In this document: in pieces, positions 11,078-22,028 of the stretch
Numbering within the stretch: position 1 is the first letter of the stretch
Layout of the letters: every line of letters begins with the position of its first letter
Assembly (NCBI GenBank): GCA_001632435.1
Contig: KV424030.1
Coordinates: forward strand, 40,739 to 104,738
DNA from: Calocera cornea HHB12733
Taxonomy: Eukaryota; Basidiomycota; Dacrymycetes; Dacrymycetales; Dacrymycetaceae
Direction: 5' to 3'
Length of the DNA stretch: 64,000 nt
The notes under the pieces: generated by a model
Databases searched by the model: none
What the model was told of the DNA's origin: nothing
What the model saw: the letters and a program-made list of their open reading frames with translations, nothing else
Made by a program: the position numbers and the translations under genes

Positions 11078-11200
11078 TGACGTCAGCTGCGCAACGGTGC
11101 GCAACCCGTCAGCGGGCGCAGCGCCCTTGTCGCTCACTACCGGCCCTGACCTGTTCCACAGACTATTCCACAACCCCTTCCACAACCACCATCCTATAAA
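11078..11200 (+). promoter_or_regulatory. PMP3 promoter: CRE palindrome and TATA box
   Basis: A perfect TGACGTCA (11078-11085), the ATF/CREB (Sko1-type) site, and a TATAAA (11195-11200) lie 206 and 91 bp upstream of the PMP3 ATG. Three TTCCACA repeats sit between them. Sko1/ATF sites mediate osmotic-stress control of fungal genes, and PMP3 is a stress and membrane-potential protein, so stress regulation is plausible but inferred. Confidence 0.5.
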
Positions 11201-11290
11201 GCCATCTGCTTCCCATAGCAGCCGTATCACCAGATACTCCAGTCACTTCAACCACCTAACCACTCACCCGTGTATATCAGAAAGCCCAAG

Positions 11291-11689
11291 ATGGTCCGCG
11301 GCTCAGACGTTCTCCTCATCATCGTGCGTCTGCTTCCCCAACCAGCCTCCGATAACTGGGGCTAACCACTGCTTGGATGATAGGTTGCCATCCTCTTCCC
11401 CCCGGCAGCAGCGGCGTTCATTGCTGGCTGCTCGTGCGACCTGCTGATCAACATCTGCTTGACGATCCTCGGCTACATCCCGGGCCACATCCACGCCTTC
11501 TACCTCATTTACAAGAAGATGAAGGCGGAGGAGAGGTACGGTGCTGGCGGGTACACCTGTGAGTTATCTCGATACACCGCCGCCATGAGGACCGCCGCTG
11601 ATACGCAAGCAGACGTCGGTGCCGGTCAGTACCAGCCGATCTACACCAACCAGGCCCCTCCCACGAACTACGGTGCTGCGACCAGCTAA
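11291..11689 (+). CDS. PMP3: Plasma membrane proteolipid 3 (UPF0057/Pmp3 family)
   Basis: Three exons (11291-11323, 11384-11558, 11613-11689) encode 94 residues. Two hydrophobic segments are visible: 'DVLLIIVAILFPPAAAAFIA' and 'DLLINICLTILGYIPGHIHA'. The family signature GYIPGHIHAFYLIYKK follows. Pmp3 proteins are tiny plasma-membrane proteins that dampen cation influx and respond to salt and cold. The family core is about 55 residues; this protein adds a hydrophilic Tyr/Gln/Pro/Asn-rich tail (YQPIYTNQAPPTNYGA), as in several filamentous fungi. The second intron is phase 1, and exon 3 exists only to encode the tail, so alternative use could yield a short form. Confidence 0.93.
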
Positions 11690-12029
11690 GCTCGCTACTT
11701 AGGAATAAGCCACGAGATGTGAATCGGAAGGATTGTCTATCGTTCCATTTATGTCAGTCGTGATAGGAGGACAGCTGTTGTTTTGATCGTAATATACGAA
11801 TGCCACCTGTTTTATCAACGATCTCCCATGCGCTTGCATCATGTTTTGTACTACCCCTCGAGGCAAGGACACGGTCAGAACGCCCAGCGCCGGGGAGTTG
11901 AGCATACAGCAAGGTCCATCATCCCACCGGACTCATCAGCAAGCCTCCGAGTGACCTGCTGGCAGTACTGGACCCTGACCGGCCCTTGTCCCGCTTCCCA
12001 ACTTGTGCCCGACATGCATAAACCGTGAG

Positions 12030-13136
12030 ATGTGGACAAGTCTGCGCGTTCGTGAATGGGCATCCCGCATCACTCACTCCGCGATCCGTAACTCGCCCCG
12101 TCATCCTGGCTTCCGGCGCCTCCTCTCTACGAGCACCGAAGAAGACAGTTATGACCTGAACGACGTCGGCCCAGACAGCCGCATCGAGATCCTCTCCTGG
12201 CCCTGTCCGAGCAGCGGCCAGTCAACGAGCGACATAGACAGAGGAAAGAGCGATTTCGTCCTCGTCCCTTCCTTCCTCCCTGCTCCCGAGCAACGGACTC
12301 TGCTACGCGAGGCATTGGGCGTGCTGGACGTTGTGCACAAGGTGAACGCAAGGGTGCGGAAGCGGAGGAAGCAGGTTGTTTGGGAGCGAGCGGCATACCC
12401 ACTGCCCGAGTTCGCCGACCTGCACGATGTATTCCTCCCTGACGACTGCTACACATGGGAAGAGGTGCGCCCGGCCTGACGAGGAGTCGGTGCCGATGCT
12501 GACCGTTGAGCCAGCGACACTTCGACTCTGTCATCCACCATTTCCGGGAATCGTCTGTTGCAAACCTTTGCAATGGCTCCAGCTCCGCTCTGTGGGGGGC
12601 GATTCGCAAGCATTTTAGGGAGGAGGCCTATGAAATGGAGAAGAACGGGAGCCTCATGCATCTGCTGCATCTCTCCACGCATGGGTACATCGAGGGGCAT
12701 GTGGACAATGTCGAGGCGAGCGGGAAGATGATACTGGGTGTTAGTTTGGGGGCGGCGCGGGTGCTGAGGATGACAGGCGTCGAGGAGGAGGAGGGGAGGC
12801 AGTTCCAGTGCTTGCTGGACAGCGGGGATGCGTACATCACTAAGTGAGTCCGTGTCTGGGTGTTGCGGAATAGAGCTGACTGGCATATGTACTAGGGGTG
12901 TGATGCGCTATAAGTACAAGCATGAGATATTGGAGAGGGGCATGTTCAAAGGGCAGCCTGTTCAGGGTGGGCAGCGGCTAAGTCTCATGCTCCGCGTGAG
13001 TGTCAGCCTCTCAGCTGCTGATGGTGTTTCTGAAACCCAACGTTAGGACAAGTTTCACCCTGGACCGACTACTACCACTACACACGATGAGGGATCACTA
13101 CGCCCGGCCCAACCCAGCAGCCCGCACGAACCCTGA
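12030..13136 (+). CDS. AlkB-like Fe(II)/2-oxoglutarate dioxygenase, ALKBH7 type, mitochondrial
   Basis: Four exons (12030-12464, 12515-12843, 12896-12995, 13047-13136) encode 317 residues. The start at 12030 gives a basic, Ser/Arg-rich presequence (MWTSLRVREWASRITHSAIR...) typical of mitochondrial import; the longer frame has only a TTG. The double-stranded beta-helix domain carries the metal-binding HVD (in GYIEGHVDNVEASG), the SLGAARVLRM strand, the distal histidine in RYKYKHEI and the 2-oxoglutarate-binding arginine in QRLSLMLRD. This arrangement with little sequence beyond the core resembles ALKBH7, which acts in the mitochondrial matrix on protein or RNA targets rather than as a DNA repair enzyme. 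The exact substrate here is unknown. A Pro/His-rich tail follows the catalytic Arg. Confidence 0.85.
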
Positions 13137-13356
13137 TATAGAGTTTCTGCAACAGCAGCTGTGGTCCTTATAGCTCCATACCATACTGTCAAATCAATTG
13201 TAGAACAGCTAATACAGTACTAGACTGATTGGCTTCATTTGGGAATCCTTGCGGATAATTAGTATCTTTCGGCTCCGAGCACATTGCATGCCGTAATCCC
13301 ATTCAAGTGCTTCCGTGCGCCTCAACGGGTTGTAACGCTCCGCTACCATCGCGACC

Positions 13357-13776
13357 ATGTCGTTCGGTCGTCCTCCGACATTCCAGTCCTTTGTCGTCAC
13401 TCCGCCAGAGCGCGGTTCCTTCCCGCTAGATCACGATGGTATGTAATCTTGTCCGAATCAGGAAACGGCCCCTGAGCGGCTGTCGCAGGCGAATGCAAGC
13501 AGTTTATGACGACCTACTTGAACTGTCTCAAGTTGAACAAGAGCGAGTCGCAAGTATGCAGACCACAGAGCAAGGCATACCTCGAGTGCCGAATGTCAAA
13601 GTATGCTTGTTTGTCCCGTGTGAGGATCTGATTGCTGATTGATTCGAAGCGGACTGATGGAACGCGACTCGTGGGACAATCTCGGCTTGGGGGATGTACC
13701 TGACGTCGCCGCAGCGCCAGTCCCTGCTCTTGCATCGACGGATGCATCCAAGAAGGATGCGAAGAAGAGTTCATGA
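13357..13776 (+). CDS. COX19: Cytochrome c oxidase assembly protein COX19 (twin CX9C)
   Basis: Three exons (13357-13438, 13489-13600, 13650-13776) encode 106 residues; introns are 49-50 nt. The N-terminus MSFGRPPTFQSFVVTPPERG is characteristic of fungal COX19. Two CX9C motifs are intact (CKQFMTTYLNC and CRPQSKAYLEC), forming the coiled-coil helix-coiled-coil helix fold oxidised by the Mia40 relay in the intermembrane space. COX19 works with Cox11 in copper delivery to cytochrome oxidase. The segment NGLMERDSWDNLGLG follows, then an Ala/Lys-rich tail. The third exon starts with the 3rd base of an Asn codon, so the gene is invisible as one open frame. Confidence 0.93.
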
Positions 13777-15003
13777 CCGTGTTACGTGAGGAAAGCTTCT
13801 GACTGCCTGAGCGTATACTGAAGTCACCCGGTCTAGAATTCATTCATGTTGAGATCTGATCGCGCCTACGCACTTGTACTCTAGCTCATCAATCACAGCT
13901 CATGATCTATTCACGCAATGCATCCGATGAACCATCCCATCGGAGATCTGGTTTCCGCAATCGGCTGATTACCCTGTGTGCTTCTCGGACCTTGGCGGCG
14001 TTGTCGGATCAACGACTAGCCTACGGAAGCAGTTCTGCAGGGCCAAACGAATTCGAAAGGGCCGGCAGCATCGGTACTGGCCACTCGGTCGACCAGCACT
14101 TGTTACGCCAGAATACTCCCTCATACTCTGAAGTGCAGGCTCTCAAGCGGAAGAACGGACGCATTGAAGGTGGCTCAGTCGTCGTCGATATTGCCCTGAG
14201 AACCGTTACCAAGGACACTCGTCACGTGCATAACCATTGTTGAGCTTGCAACTCGATGCTCGACCAATTCTACCCCATACTATGTGCATGAGGGGAGTAT
14301 CCGGGGTAAGTACATGCTAGATTCATATTCTATTGATGATGCTCTGCGCGTGAGGCGGAGTTTAGGAGGAGGATGAGCCGCTGGCCGAGACTAACGCAGC
14401 TGCGCTCGCATCGTTTTGACGTGGCTGCATGTCCCTCGTGTCCGAAAGGTATGTCTTGCGTATCCGTGCCTTCGGCTCACTGGACTGACGTTGTGACAAG
14501 AAGCTGCCTGCGGAAGAGAGAAGACCTGGCGGCACCGGCCAATCACAGATCTGCATTGCTGTTAATGCTCACAGCTGATCAACGAATTGACCTTCTTAAA
14601 ACGCGACTCCGATGATTAGCCCCAAACGGCAGTGTAGATGAACAGCTCCAAAGCTAGACATCAGCAGCTTCAAGAATCATCCCAGTTGAAGGACATAGCA
14701 TCGGGCGGCATCATCAATGATATTCCATCAAGTCCCGATGGCTGTGCTAAGGACAAAGCCTTCTGGGCGGAGCGGAAGCATGCGCACGCCGTTGAGTGTG
14801 AGTATACTTTTGTTCTACACTGTGCTAAGCCTCGGCGAAGTATAGTGGTTTGGGTTCCGACAGGCCGCTTTGCCGTTGGTTCAGTTCTACTGTCCCTCTG
14901 GCGTCGTATAAATCTGGGCTGGCGCGGATGGCGACTGTTCTTCTCAACCTATCCAGGATCTTCCCCTCACTTCCACCAACGGCCGAGCCGCTCCCGTTTC
15001 AGC
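13777..15003. other. 1.2 kb without a supported gene
   Basis: Between COX19 and the zinc-finger-like gene. A plus-strand frame (13902-14243) followed by GTAAGT...TTTAG and GTATGT...ACAAG intron-like sequences hints at a further gene, and a plus frame at 14638-14790 runs in phase toward the next gene, but I could not assemble a consistent model or recognise a family. Confidence 0.4.
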
Positions 15004-16608
15004 ATGCCTACACGCGCCCGCGAGAGTGACTTCGACTTCGTGATCGAGCATCCATATTCTACTGGTTCATGGGAGGACGGATGGTCCACTCCTCGTAGTC
15101 TCCGCAATAACCCGATGTCCCACGGTACGAAGAGCCCCACCCCGTTTCCACTTCACCACCAGTTCTTCGCCTCTCCTCATTATCAGCACCCGGGATATCT
15201 GGGTACCCCACCACCTCGGTATGGAGGCTCGCCGTTGCATATTCCACATCATGTAAGCCTTCTTCTAACCGATATAATGCTTTGACACTGAAGGCTAGAT
15301 AGCAGCCTCCTGAAGAGCGCTTGACCATATCCCCGGACGAGCTTACACATTCGCTTTCCACGCGATCGGGAACTGTTGCGCTTCCGGAGACACCACCCGC
15401 ATACGAGGCTCCACTTCTGGCGCACGAGCGTCTGCAGAGGCCTCTCCAAACTGTATCGGCCGGGAAGGGTACAGGAGGGAAGATGCAGGAGCAGCCTGCA
15501 ATCCACGGTCTGATCGTGGAGGCTGGCTCAAACGTAAGCCAGTAGTCCATGTGTTTCCACCCCGTTATTGATTTCCAGCTCCAGAAACGATCGTGGGATG
15601 ATTCGGGGCTCGATGGCAGCGTCATAATCAGCAATAAAGTCCGTAACCGCGGGTCTTTCAGTGCGAGTCGAAATTGGGAGGGAAGCGGAAACATGGAGGC
15701 CGACGAGATCGTGCAGCTCTTCCGCGATTGGGAGCAACAGAGGATCGCCGCCTCCGCCCCTCCCTTGCCAGTCACTGCAGCATCGGCTCCCCTCGCAGCT
15801 GCGACAGCCTCACCTGCCAAAGTGCGCTTTTCATCATTAAGTGTATGCCATAAGACTGATCAAATGACAGAAGAGAGGCCGCGGGGCGCCTACCCAGGGA
15901 AAGCCCGCTGCACCACGCGGCGCGGCCGACGATGAGGCGGACGTTCCAGCATCGGAGAGAACGATGCTTCTCGAGAGCTGGTACCTCTGTCCTTACCGCT
16001 ACCCTTACGACCCCAGCCGCGTGTGTCGTCACATCTCGAAGGATGCCAACGATGCTCTGCGGCATTGCTTGGCTGTTCATCTGCCGCAGGAAGAAAGCAC
16101 AGCGCGGGAGTATGCGCGCAAGGGCACACCGAAGCACCAGCAGGTCCCGCTCCCGCTGCGCGAGGCCGGTGCCGAGTACCTGGCGATCCACTGTCCACAC
16201 CCGGACTGCCTGGTCGAGCGACGCATCTTCCACGGCTCGCGCGCCTGGGAGTCCTTCTGCACGCACGCGAGCTCCCACCCCGAACGCGTCGAGCCCGAGT
16301 TCCATGCTGCGAAGGACGACGAGCTCAAGCCGCACCAGTTCAAGCAGGAGGACAAGTGGATCGCCCTTCCCCCTCACGCCCAGTACCACAGCCTGCCTCG
16401 CCGGGTCGATGCGATCGCTAAGATCGTGGCGGAGAAGCGCTGGAAGCGCACGGTTGCGGTGGAGATCCTGGCCGTGTACGACTACTGGCAGGGCAAGCAT
16501 GTGGTCACCAAGCGCCATGGAGGCGCCGAGCAGAAGCTGAAGATCGTGCCGTTCCGCTCGTTCACGGCGCATTTGACGGACCACCCGGCCCCGCCGGGGA
16601 TGTTCTGA
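15004..16608 (+). CDS. Zinc-finger-like nuclear protein, unknown function
   Basis: Four exons (15004-15252, 15303-15533, 15579-15821, 15871-16608), all joined in phase 0, encode 486 residues. The first ~240 residues are disordered (Ser/Pro/His-rich, with a PY-like motif PPAYEAP) and end in a basic KRGRGAPTQ patch resembling an AT-hook. The C-terminal half has two irregular Cys/His modules: 'CPYRYPYDPSRVC...HCLAVH' and 'CPHPDCLVERRIFHGSRAW...CTHASSH'. Spacing does not match canonical C2H2 fingers exactly. The final part is ordered and basic (KRWKRTVAVEILAVYDYW). A DNA- or RNA-binding nuclear role is an inference from the Cys/His spacing and basic patches. The same frame is open upstream of 15004 to 14638, but the upstream peptide looks non-coding. 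Confidence 0.7.
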
Positions 16609-16925
16609 TAGAACTGCAAGTGAGCGGCATTCTGTTCGCAGTGGAAGGAACGCTGACATGCATCTAGGCAATGTTTGCTGGCCCGTGGCTTCTTGCGAAC
16701 GCTGGTCGTTCGCTGGGTTACATCGACTTGCTCGGGTTAAGCGTGCAATCTTCTGGAACGCATGTATGATACGTATGGCGCACGCCGCTGGCGCTGATGA
16801 GTATGAGTCTTTGAATCACACGGGATGACAAATGATACAGTATAGAATTGCAATAATGGTATATCCCTATGTCTAGGCTACAGAAGCCGTCTTGGTCTCG
16901 GGAACACGCCTACAGACTGCGCTGT

Positions 16926-17828
16926 TCAATAGAAGACCAGGACGCGCAGCTCGATGCTCTGCCTGAGCTTTGCCCACTCGGGCTTGGTCGGGTCCTCGAA
17001 CGCGGTATGCGGGGTGAACTGGCTTCCGCCCTCCTTCGGCGCTGAGTCGTAGCACTTGATGAGCGCAACCTCGTCCGTGCCCATCCCGCGCAGGTAGTAC
17101 CACTCGTACTCGGGCGAATGCATGATCACGAAGGTCTCTCCATCGCGATCGGGGTACTTGAGGGTGCTGGGTACGAGGTTGCCGGGGCGGATCGTGCGCC
17201 CGTCCGCCAGCGCGAGGGGCATGTCGAATGCCGGGGCACCAATGGGCCGCCAGACGTTGACGATCTGGAACCTGCGCTTGCTCCTCCACTCGGCCTCCTC
17301 AGCGGGGAGGTGGCGGAAGACGCGCGCGAGGGCCGACTCGGGCGTCTGGTCCACATGCACCTGCGGCACGGGCTGGCGCGTGCTGGGCGTGTCGGGGGTC
17401 GGCTCCGCCCGGCGGCGCCGGATAGTGTGGTCGAAGATGACCGCCTTCTGCGCGCCGGTGTGCTGGGTGACGAGGTCGACTGTCTCCTGGTAGTACGCCT
17501 GGAGCGCCTGTTCGTCGTCGACGAACGCGACCTCCTTCGTCGCCGCGCGCAGGAAGGCGAACCCCGTCTCGTCCATGTTCACGTCCTGCTCGTGGCCGCG
17601 CAGGTTCGTGATGCGCGCCGGGTAGGGCTTGCGCTCCCAGTTGCGCTGCGGGATGCGGCCCGTCGGGTCGGGCGTGATGTACTGGTACGGCTTTGACCCG
17701 TCTTTGGGGGGCGTGTAGTAGTTCAGCTCGACGTCGACGAAGGCGGGCTCGTTGGAGAGCGTAAAGGTGCCGGTGCCCTGGGGCGCGGAGGTCGTCGCGG
17801 AGGGGGCGGTGGTCGTTTGGGTGGCCAT
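16926..17828 (-). CDS. CmcJ/AsaB/GA4-desaturase-like family oxidoreductase
   Basis: Single exon of 300 residues starting at ATG 17826-17828. Family landmarks: 'VDVELNYYTPPKDG' near the N-terminus, 'RITNLRGHEQDVNMDETGF', 'AVIFDHTIRRR', 'QIVNVWRPI', 'EYEWYYLRGMGTDEVALIKC' and the C-terminal 'FTPHTAFEDPT'. These match the fungal proteins annotated as CmcJ-like methoxylases, GA4 desaturases or hydroxylase/desaturase AsaB. The histidines of FDHT and TPHTAFEDP fit a non-haem iron, 2-oxoglutarate-dependent enzyme. Substrate is unknown; family members occur both in secondary-metabolite clusters and alone. Here no backbone synthase or transporter lies nearby, so there is no cluster in view. A minus-strand TATA (GCGTATATAA, about 17931-17940) lies about 100 bp upstream. 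Lack of introns contrasts with its neighbours. Confidence 0.85.
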   Translation of the reverse strand: MATQTTTAPSATTSAPQGTGTFTLSNEPAFVDVELNYYTPPKDGSKPYQYITPDPTGRIPQRNWERKPYPARITNLRGHEQDVNMDETGFAFLRAATKEVAFVDDEQALQAYYQETVDLVTQHTGAQKAVIFDHTIRRRRAEPTPDTPSTRQPVPQVHVDQTPESALARVFRHLPAEEAEWRSKRRFQIVNVWRPIGAPAFDMPLALADGRTIRPGNLVPSTLKYPDRDGETFVIMHSPEYEWYYLRGMGTDEVALIKCYDSAPKEGGSQFTPHTAFEDPTKPEWAKLRQSIELRVLVFY

Positions 17829-18239
17829 GGCGCGGTTGTGTTGGGGGGTGATGCTGGAGTGCGGTGGTGAGGTGCTGGCGAGGTGGTCGAGAGTGAGCTG
17901 TCTGAGCAGGCCTCGGGCGGGCTTGCCCAGTTATATACGCAGGCTTACCGCCGACAGCCGTCGCGTTTCCAGCACACCATCGTCAGTCAGCCCGCTTTGT
18001 AATGCACTGACTGAGCCGGTGGCGACTGACTTTGGCGGCGGTGGCGATGAGGGATGTCGACATCGGGTAATGAGATTGTGCAACATTAATATTCATCCAT
18101 CCGACCGAGGAGAACGGCGCGGGGATGGAGCGCTATACCCGAGGCGCTGGAGACGCCCTGAGCGGGAGAGATCGGGTGACGTAGGGATGACAAAGAGCAC
18201 CGCCACGCTCCCTTTCCGTTGGTGCTGAGTTCACTAAAG

Positions 18240-19766
18240 TACGCAGCTTTCCAGACACACCTCAATGAGCCATCTTGGCACAGTAGGCGGAAGCTCGTGG
18301 TGTAGGGACCTCGACGCTCTTCAGTGAGCCCCAGGCGATACCGGGAACCAGAGGGATAGGAGGCCGATAAGCAGGGGAGAACCGTAGAACACGGGCCAGC
18401 AGACATCGTGACCCCGCGGACGCTCTCCGAGAACTCATTACTGACAGATCAGACGACTTTCAGAGGTCCCAGAGCGCGCGGGGTCGCGAGAGTCGCTGCC
18501 TGAGCATGAGAGGCGTTGGTGGTCGAACAAAGTACACTGAGGCTCATCTCAAAAAAGACCGTAGCACACTGCGGCCTACCATAATGGCGGCAGCAGTGAA
18601 GGGAGCAAAGGAGCGCTCAGGGAGCAACGGGCGACCATCGCGTAGCAGAAGAGTGCATGGCTTAGACAGTAAGAGAGCAAAGATATTTGGCAAGCAGCCT
18701 AGCCGACTGGGAAGACTCGCTGAGACGCTCATAACGCGTGAGAAGACAGCGTCGAAGCCCAACAAGTCGTCCGGGTCGAAGGCGTCGCCACACAAATGCT
18801 CAGGATATGGTCAAGCGGAGGGAAACTGAGCCGACCATGGTCCAACACACACCCGCTCAGCCCTCCCTCCCCGGGACGAGGCGGTGACAGGCCGACACAG
18901 CTGCTCAGTGAGACGCCGCCGACGGGAGTACCAGGATGTCGACCAGAGTAGGACAGATAGACAGAGTGATAGAAGGCCGAAGGCTCCACGACCCTGCGCA
19001 AGCAAGGGCGAGTCTCAACAACAAGCCAGGGAGACTGTTGTAACGCCCGAGAGGTGCAGGGTCGGAGAGCCCTCCGCTTAGGTGGGCACTGCGTACTCGT
19101 TGAGCTGAATGTCACTGAGAACCACAGCCACGGCAACGCTGCATGCCCAACCATGAAGGGTGGATCAGTGCAGCGGATGCCCGAGCCGAGCCTCAGTGAC
19201 TAACAGCCGACCAAAAGACAGTACCAGGAGCTGGCGGCAGAGTAGGGGTGATCGGGGCAGAAGAGGAAGGGTCCGCGGCACGCCGGCACCCGCACTCCTG
19301 CGTGCCCATCGTAGACGGTATGACGGACCGTGACAGCCGACGTCATCTCGATCGATGTCCACAGGGCCGAGGTGCCGCCGTCCTTGTCGCCGGAGGGATA
19401 GAGGTCGAGGTGAAGAACGCCAAGGGACTTCAATCCCCCGTCCAGCCCTGCCTCTCCAGCTCCGGCAGGAGCGGAGTTGGGGGGCAAGGGGAGTCGGCAC
19501 CACCTTGGCGTTCAAAGCCCTACTCGCCCCAGTAATCCGGGGGGCTTCCAGCAGCATGAGGGAAAAGCGGGAGAAAGCGGGTGAGGAAGGGGGTGAGCGG
19601 GCTACCCAACCTCAGAAGCGCGTGCACACCACATCAGATGACGAGCGCCATAGGGGCTGTCATCTGTGCCCAGCGCCGAGGCTGGGGAGCTCCTCTCGCC
19701 CGAAGATGGTGGGAGGGGGGAGAGTTGTGCGGGTCCAAGAAACGCGGGAGGGAAAGCTTTATATAG
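18240..19766 (-). repeat. Module-array unit U1 (candidate long noncoding transcription unit)
   Basis: Leftward unit behind the conserved promoter at 19757-19808. It lacks a long coding frame and carries modules shared with the other units. Examples: minus-strand AACCCTGC-type motif (plus 'gtgcagggtcggagagcc', 19053), the CACTGAGG module next to GTCGGCTGTTAG (19193), the GTGTACT...GACCACC module (18515-18545) and the GACCCTGC/GCAGGGTC module (18992). A hairpin with stems AGATGAC (19636-19642) and GTCATCT (19659-19665) lies near the promoter. Transcription is inferred from the promoter, not shown. Unit boundaries are approximate. Confidence 0.55.
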
Positions 19767-19808
19767 TGGGTGGGTGGTGGGAAGCACGTGATGCGTTGTC
19801 ATGCAAAT
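19757..19808 (-). promoter_or_regulatory. U1 promoter: ATTTGCAT / CACGTG / TATATAAA
   Basis: On the minus strand, in order: CCGCTCCC (19810-19817), ATTTGCATGAC (ATTTGCAT at 19801-19808), ATCACGTG (E-box core 19785-19790) and TATATAAAG (19757-19766), with 19 bp between E-box and TATA. The same order and spacing recur at U2-U5. Confidence 0.6.
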
Positions 19809-20579
19809 GGGAGCGGAAGTAAAGGCGAACGTGGTGAATCGGGAAGCCGGGAGGTCTTCCGACTCGGGTCGTCCAGTTGTTGTGTCCAGTATGAATCCAA
19901 GCCTCTTCGGGTAACAACAGTATTGAAAGATTGGCGGACGTACTCCAACCTCCTGTTTGCGAAGACTGTTGTAGCAGCGAAGCCATGAGTTGACGTGAAG
20001 ATTTACTGAGCCAGGCGGAGCACGGGTTTTGCTCTGAAATGATCGGAAGCAAAGAAGCCCCACACCGGTCGTCATGATGCCCTATTGCTGCTAGCGGCTG
20101 CTCTATCAGAAAGGAATCGGTTGCGCTCAGCACCGCATGGAGGCGCAGATGCGGTCCAGAGGAAGGGGATGAAGAACGTCGTCGTTGGCAGCTTTGTTGA
20201 CCCCGCCAATATGGGACTGTCATGATCGGAACCCTTCTTAAAGACGACGTCCATACCATCCTCGAAAACTGTCGTTGGAACTGCTGTTTGCAATGTTGGT
20301 GGTCAACGCTCGGGCCCGCCACTAGCATTTCCATGGGTGGGAAAATTTATTAGCCGCAAGAAAATACAGTACAGTTTGATACACTAAGTCATTTCTGGAT
20401 TCCCAAGCTCAACCGTGAGTGATAGTACCTTGAGGACAGCCTTACATATCTAGCGAGCATACAGTAGCCGAGTACTCCTTCAACCCGGGTACAAACATGC
20501 ATGGAACTCGGGTCAAGACAGAGGTACACTGAGGAACGGTCCGACGTCGGTAGACTCGGTACACTAGGCCTCCTTTTCA

Positions 20580-22003
20580 GGGTAAGTCACGCAGTGAGCA
20601 GCCAAGACACTCCTCAGTGAACCATGGCCAACCCTCCAGCGACCTGATCTCGTCGTACAGATCAGGGCGTCTCAGCAGAAGAGGCAAGCGAGCTTCACAA
20701 CCCTGTTCCAACAAGGAGCTCCAGTATGACAGACCGTCATGGCTCGCAAGTGGTGCAGGGTTGAGAGGGGCGCCGCCGAGTTGAATGATGCACGCGGAGA
20801 ATTCTATCCGACAACAATACCACACCACGTGCGACGGTCAAGGCGACAGGTGGTGCGCGGGATCGGGTGGTCCTCAGGGAACAACAGTCAGCCTCCGACA
20901 ACTGCGGAAGTGTTGAGCAGATACAGTGGAAGAGAAGTGGCAGTGATAGGCAGCCGGCTTGCACGACCCGGGTTCGATCTTCCCCCAGAAGACGCATCTG
21001 CAGATGACGGCAAGACGAAGCCGGTCGTCCGGGTCGAACAGACCATTGCACCAGTACAGCGCCAGGAACAGGGCGGGCTGACGCACGCTGAGGGCGAAGT
21101 GATGGGCGCGCAACCACCGTGTCTCCTTGGTGAAGGCCGCGTGGTGAGTCGACACCGACGTAGCTCAGTGAACGACCGCGGACCGTTGTACGAGAGCTTG
21201 CAGCCGGAAGGAGTGGATAAACAGTAAGAGATAGGGCCACCGGCTCCGCGACCCCGTCAACACTGGCAATAACAAGACAACGCTCTCTTCAGAGCTGTTG
21301 TCGTTGCCCCCAAGATGCGCAGGGTTGGAGAGCCCGCAGCCCTTAAACTTCTAGACCCAGGATGCGATCGAGCTGAAGGGCACTGAGCCACCACGGATGG
21401 CTCCCACTACAACCCAACCTTTGAGGAGTAGGTACAGGGATGCCGGGGATGGCCTCAGTGACCAACAGCCGACTAGCTGACCAGAGAGCAGACGTCCAGC
21501 AGATAGAGGGGAAGAGGGAGGGACGGCGGCACCAGCGAGCCTTCACATCTACGAGCCTCTCAGATGACAGGCCAGCAGGACGCTGTCATCGACCTCGTAG
21601 TCCGAAGGGTAGGAGGAGCCGCCGCCCGTGTCATCCTAGAGAGAGGGGGGTCGAGCCGACGCACCCCAAGGTCAGCTGCCATGTCCCGTAAACGCCCCTG
21701 CTTTGCATCGCGTGCACGGCTCAAGGGTGTAGGTGGCGAGCTCGGCTTCGGGGTGCGACAGCCGACCAGCCCGGATGATCGGGACGCCGTCGGGAGATGT
21801 CGAGAGGGAGGGAGCAAAGGCAGGCCGGGGTGGACGGACTACGCAACGGCGTTGCGCAGCGCGGTGCAAAGATGACGGACTGTCCCACAGTGACAGATCA
21901 TCGAGCCCCACAAGCAAGCGTTGAGAAGCACCGCCACCCCTAGATGGTGGGAGGGGGAAGAGCCGTGGGTGCCTCGAGACGCGGGAGGCCAGGGGTTTAT
22001 ATA
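20580..22003 (-). repeat. Module-array unit U2 (candidate long noncoding transcription unit)
   Basis: Leftward unit. Directly downstream of its TATA it matches U1 (CCCGCGT...CTCCCACCATCT) and U5 (GGCGGTGCTTCTCAAC versus GGCGGCGCTCCTCAAC, then a CTGCGCA). It contains a perfect hairpin with stems GATGACAG (21563-21570) and CTGTCATC (21583-21590), CTCTCCAACCCTGC motifs (minus strand of 21315-21335 and about 20757), and CACTGAGG modules at about 21161 and 21453. No coding frame with recognisable features was found. Confidence 0.55.
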
Positions 22004-22028
22004 CCCAGTGGGCGATAGCGTGCACGTG
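21995..22028 (-). promoter_or_regulatory. U2 promoter: CACGTG and TATATAAA
   Basis: CACGTG at 22023-22028 and TATATAAAC at 21995-22003 on the minus strand, 19 bp apart, the same geometry as U1. The ATTTGCAT element is degenerate here. Confidence 0.55.

Noticed and set aside
13902..14420. Possible plus-strand gene with GTAAGT and GTATGT introns
   Set aside because: Exons read reasonably (SEVQALKRKNGRIEGGSV; EEDEPLAETNAAALASF) but I could not connect them in one frame; the opposite strand is equally open.
20955..20995. tRNA-like T-loop GGGTTCGATC
   Set aside because: No complementary T-stem, anticodon arm or acceptor stem could be built around it.
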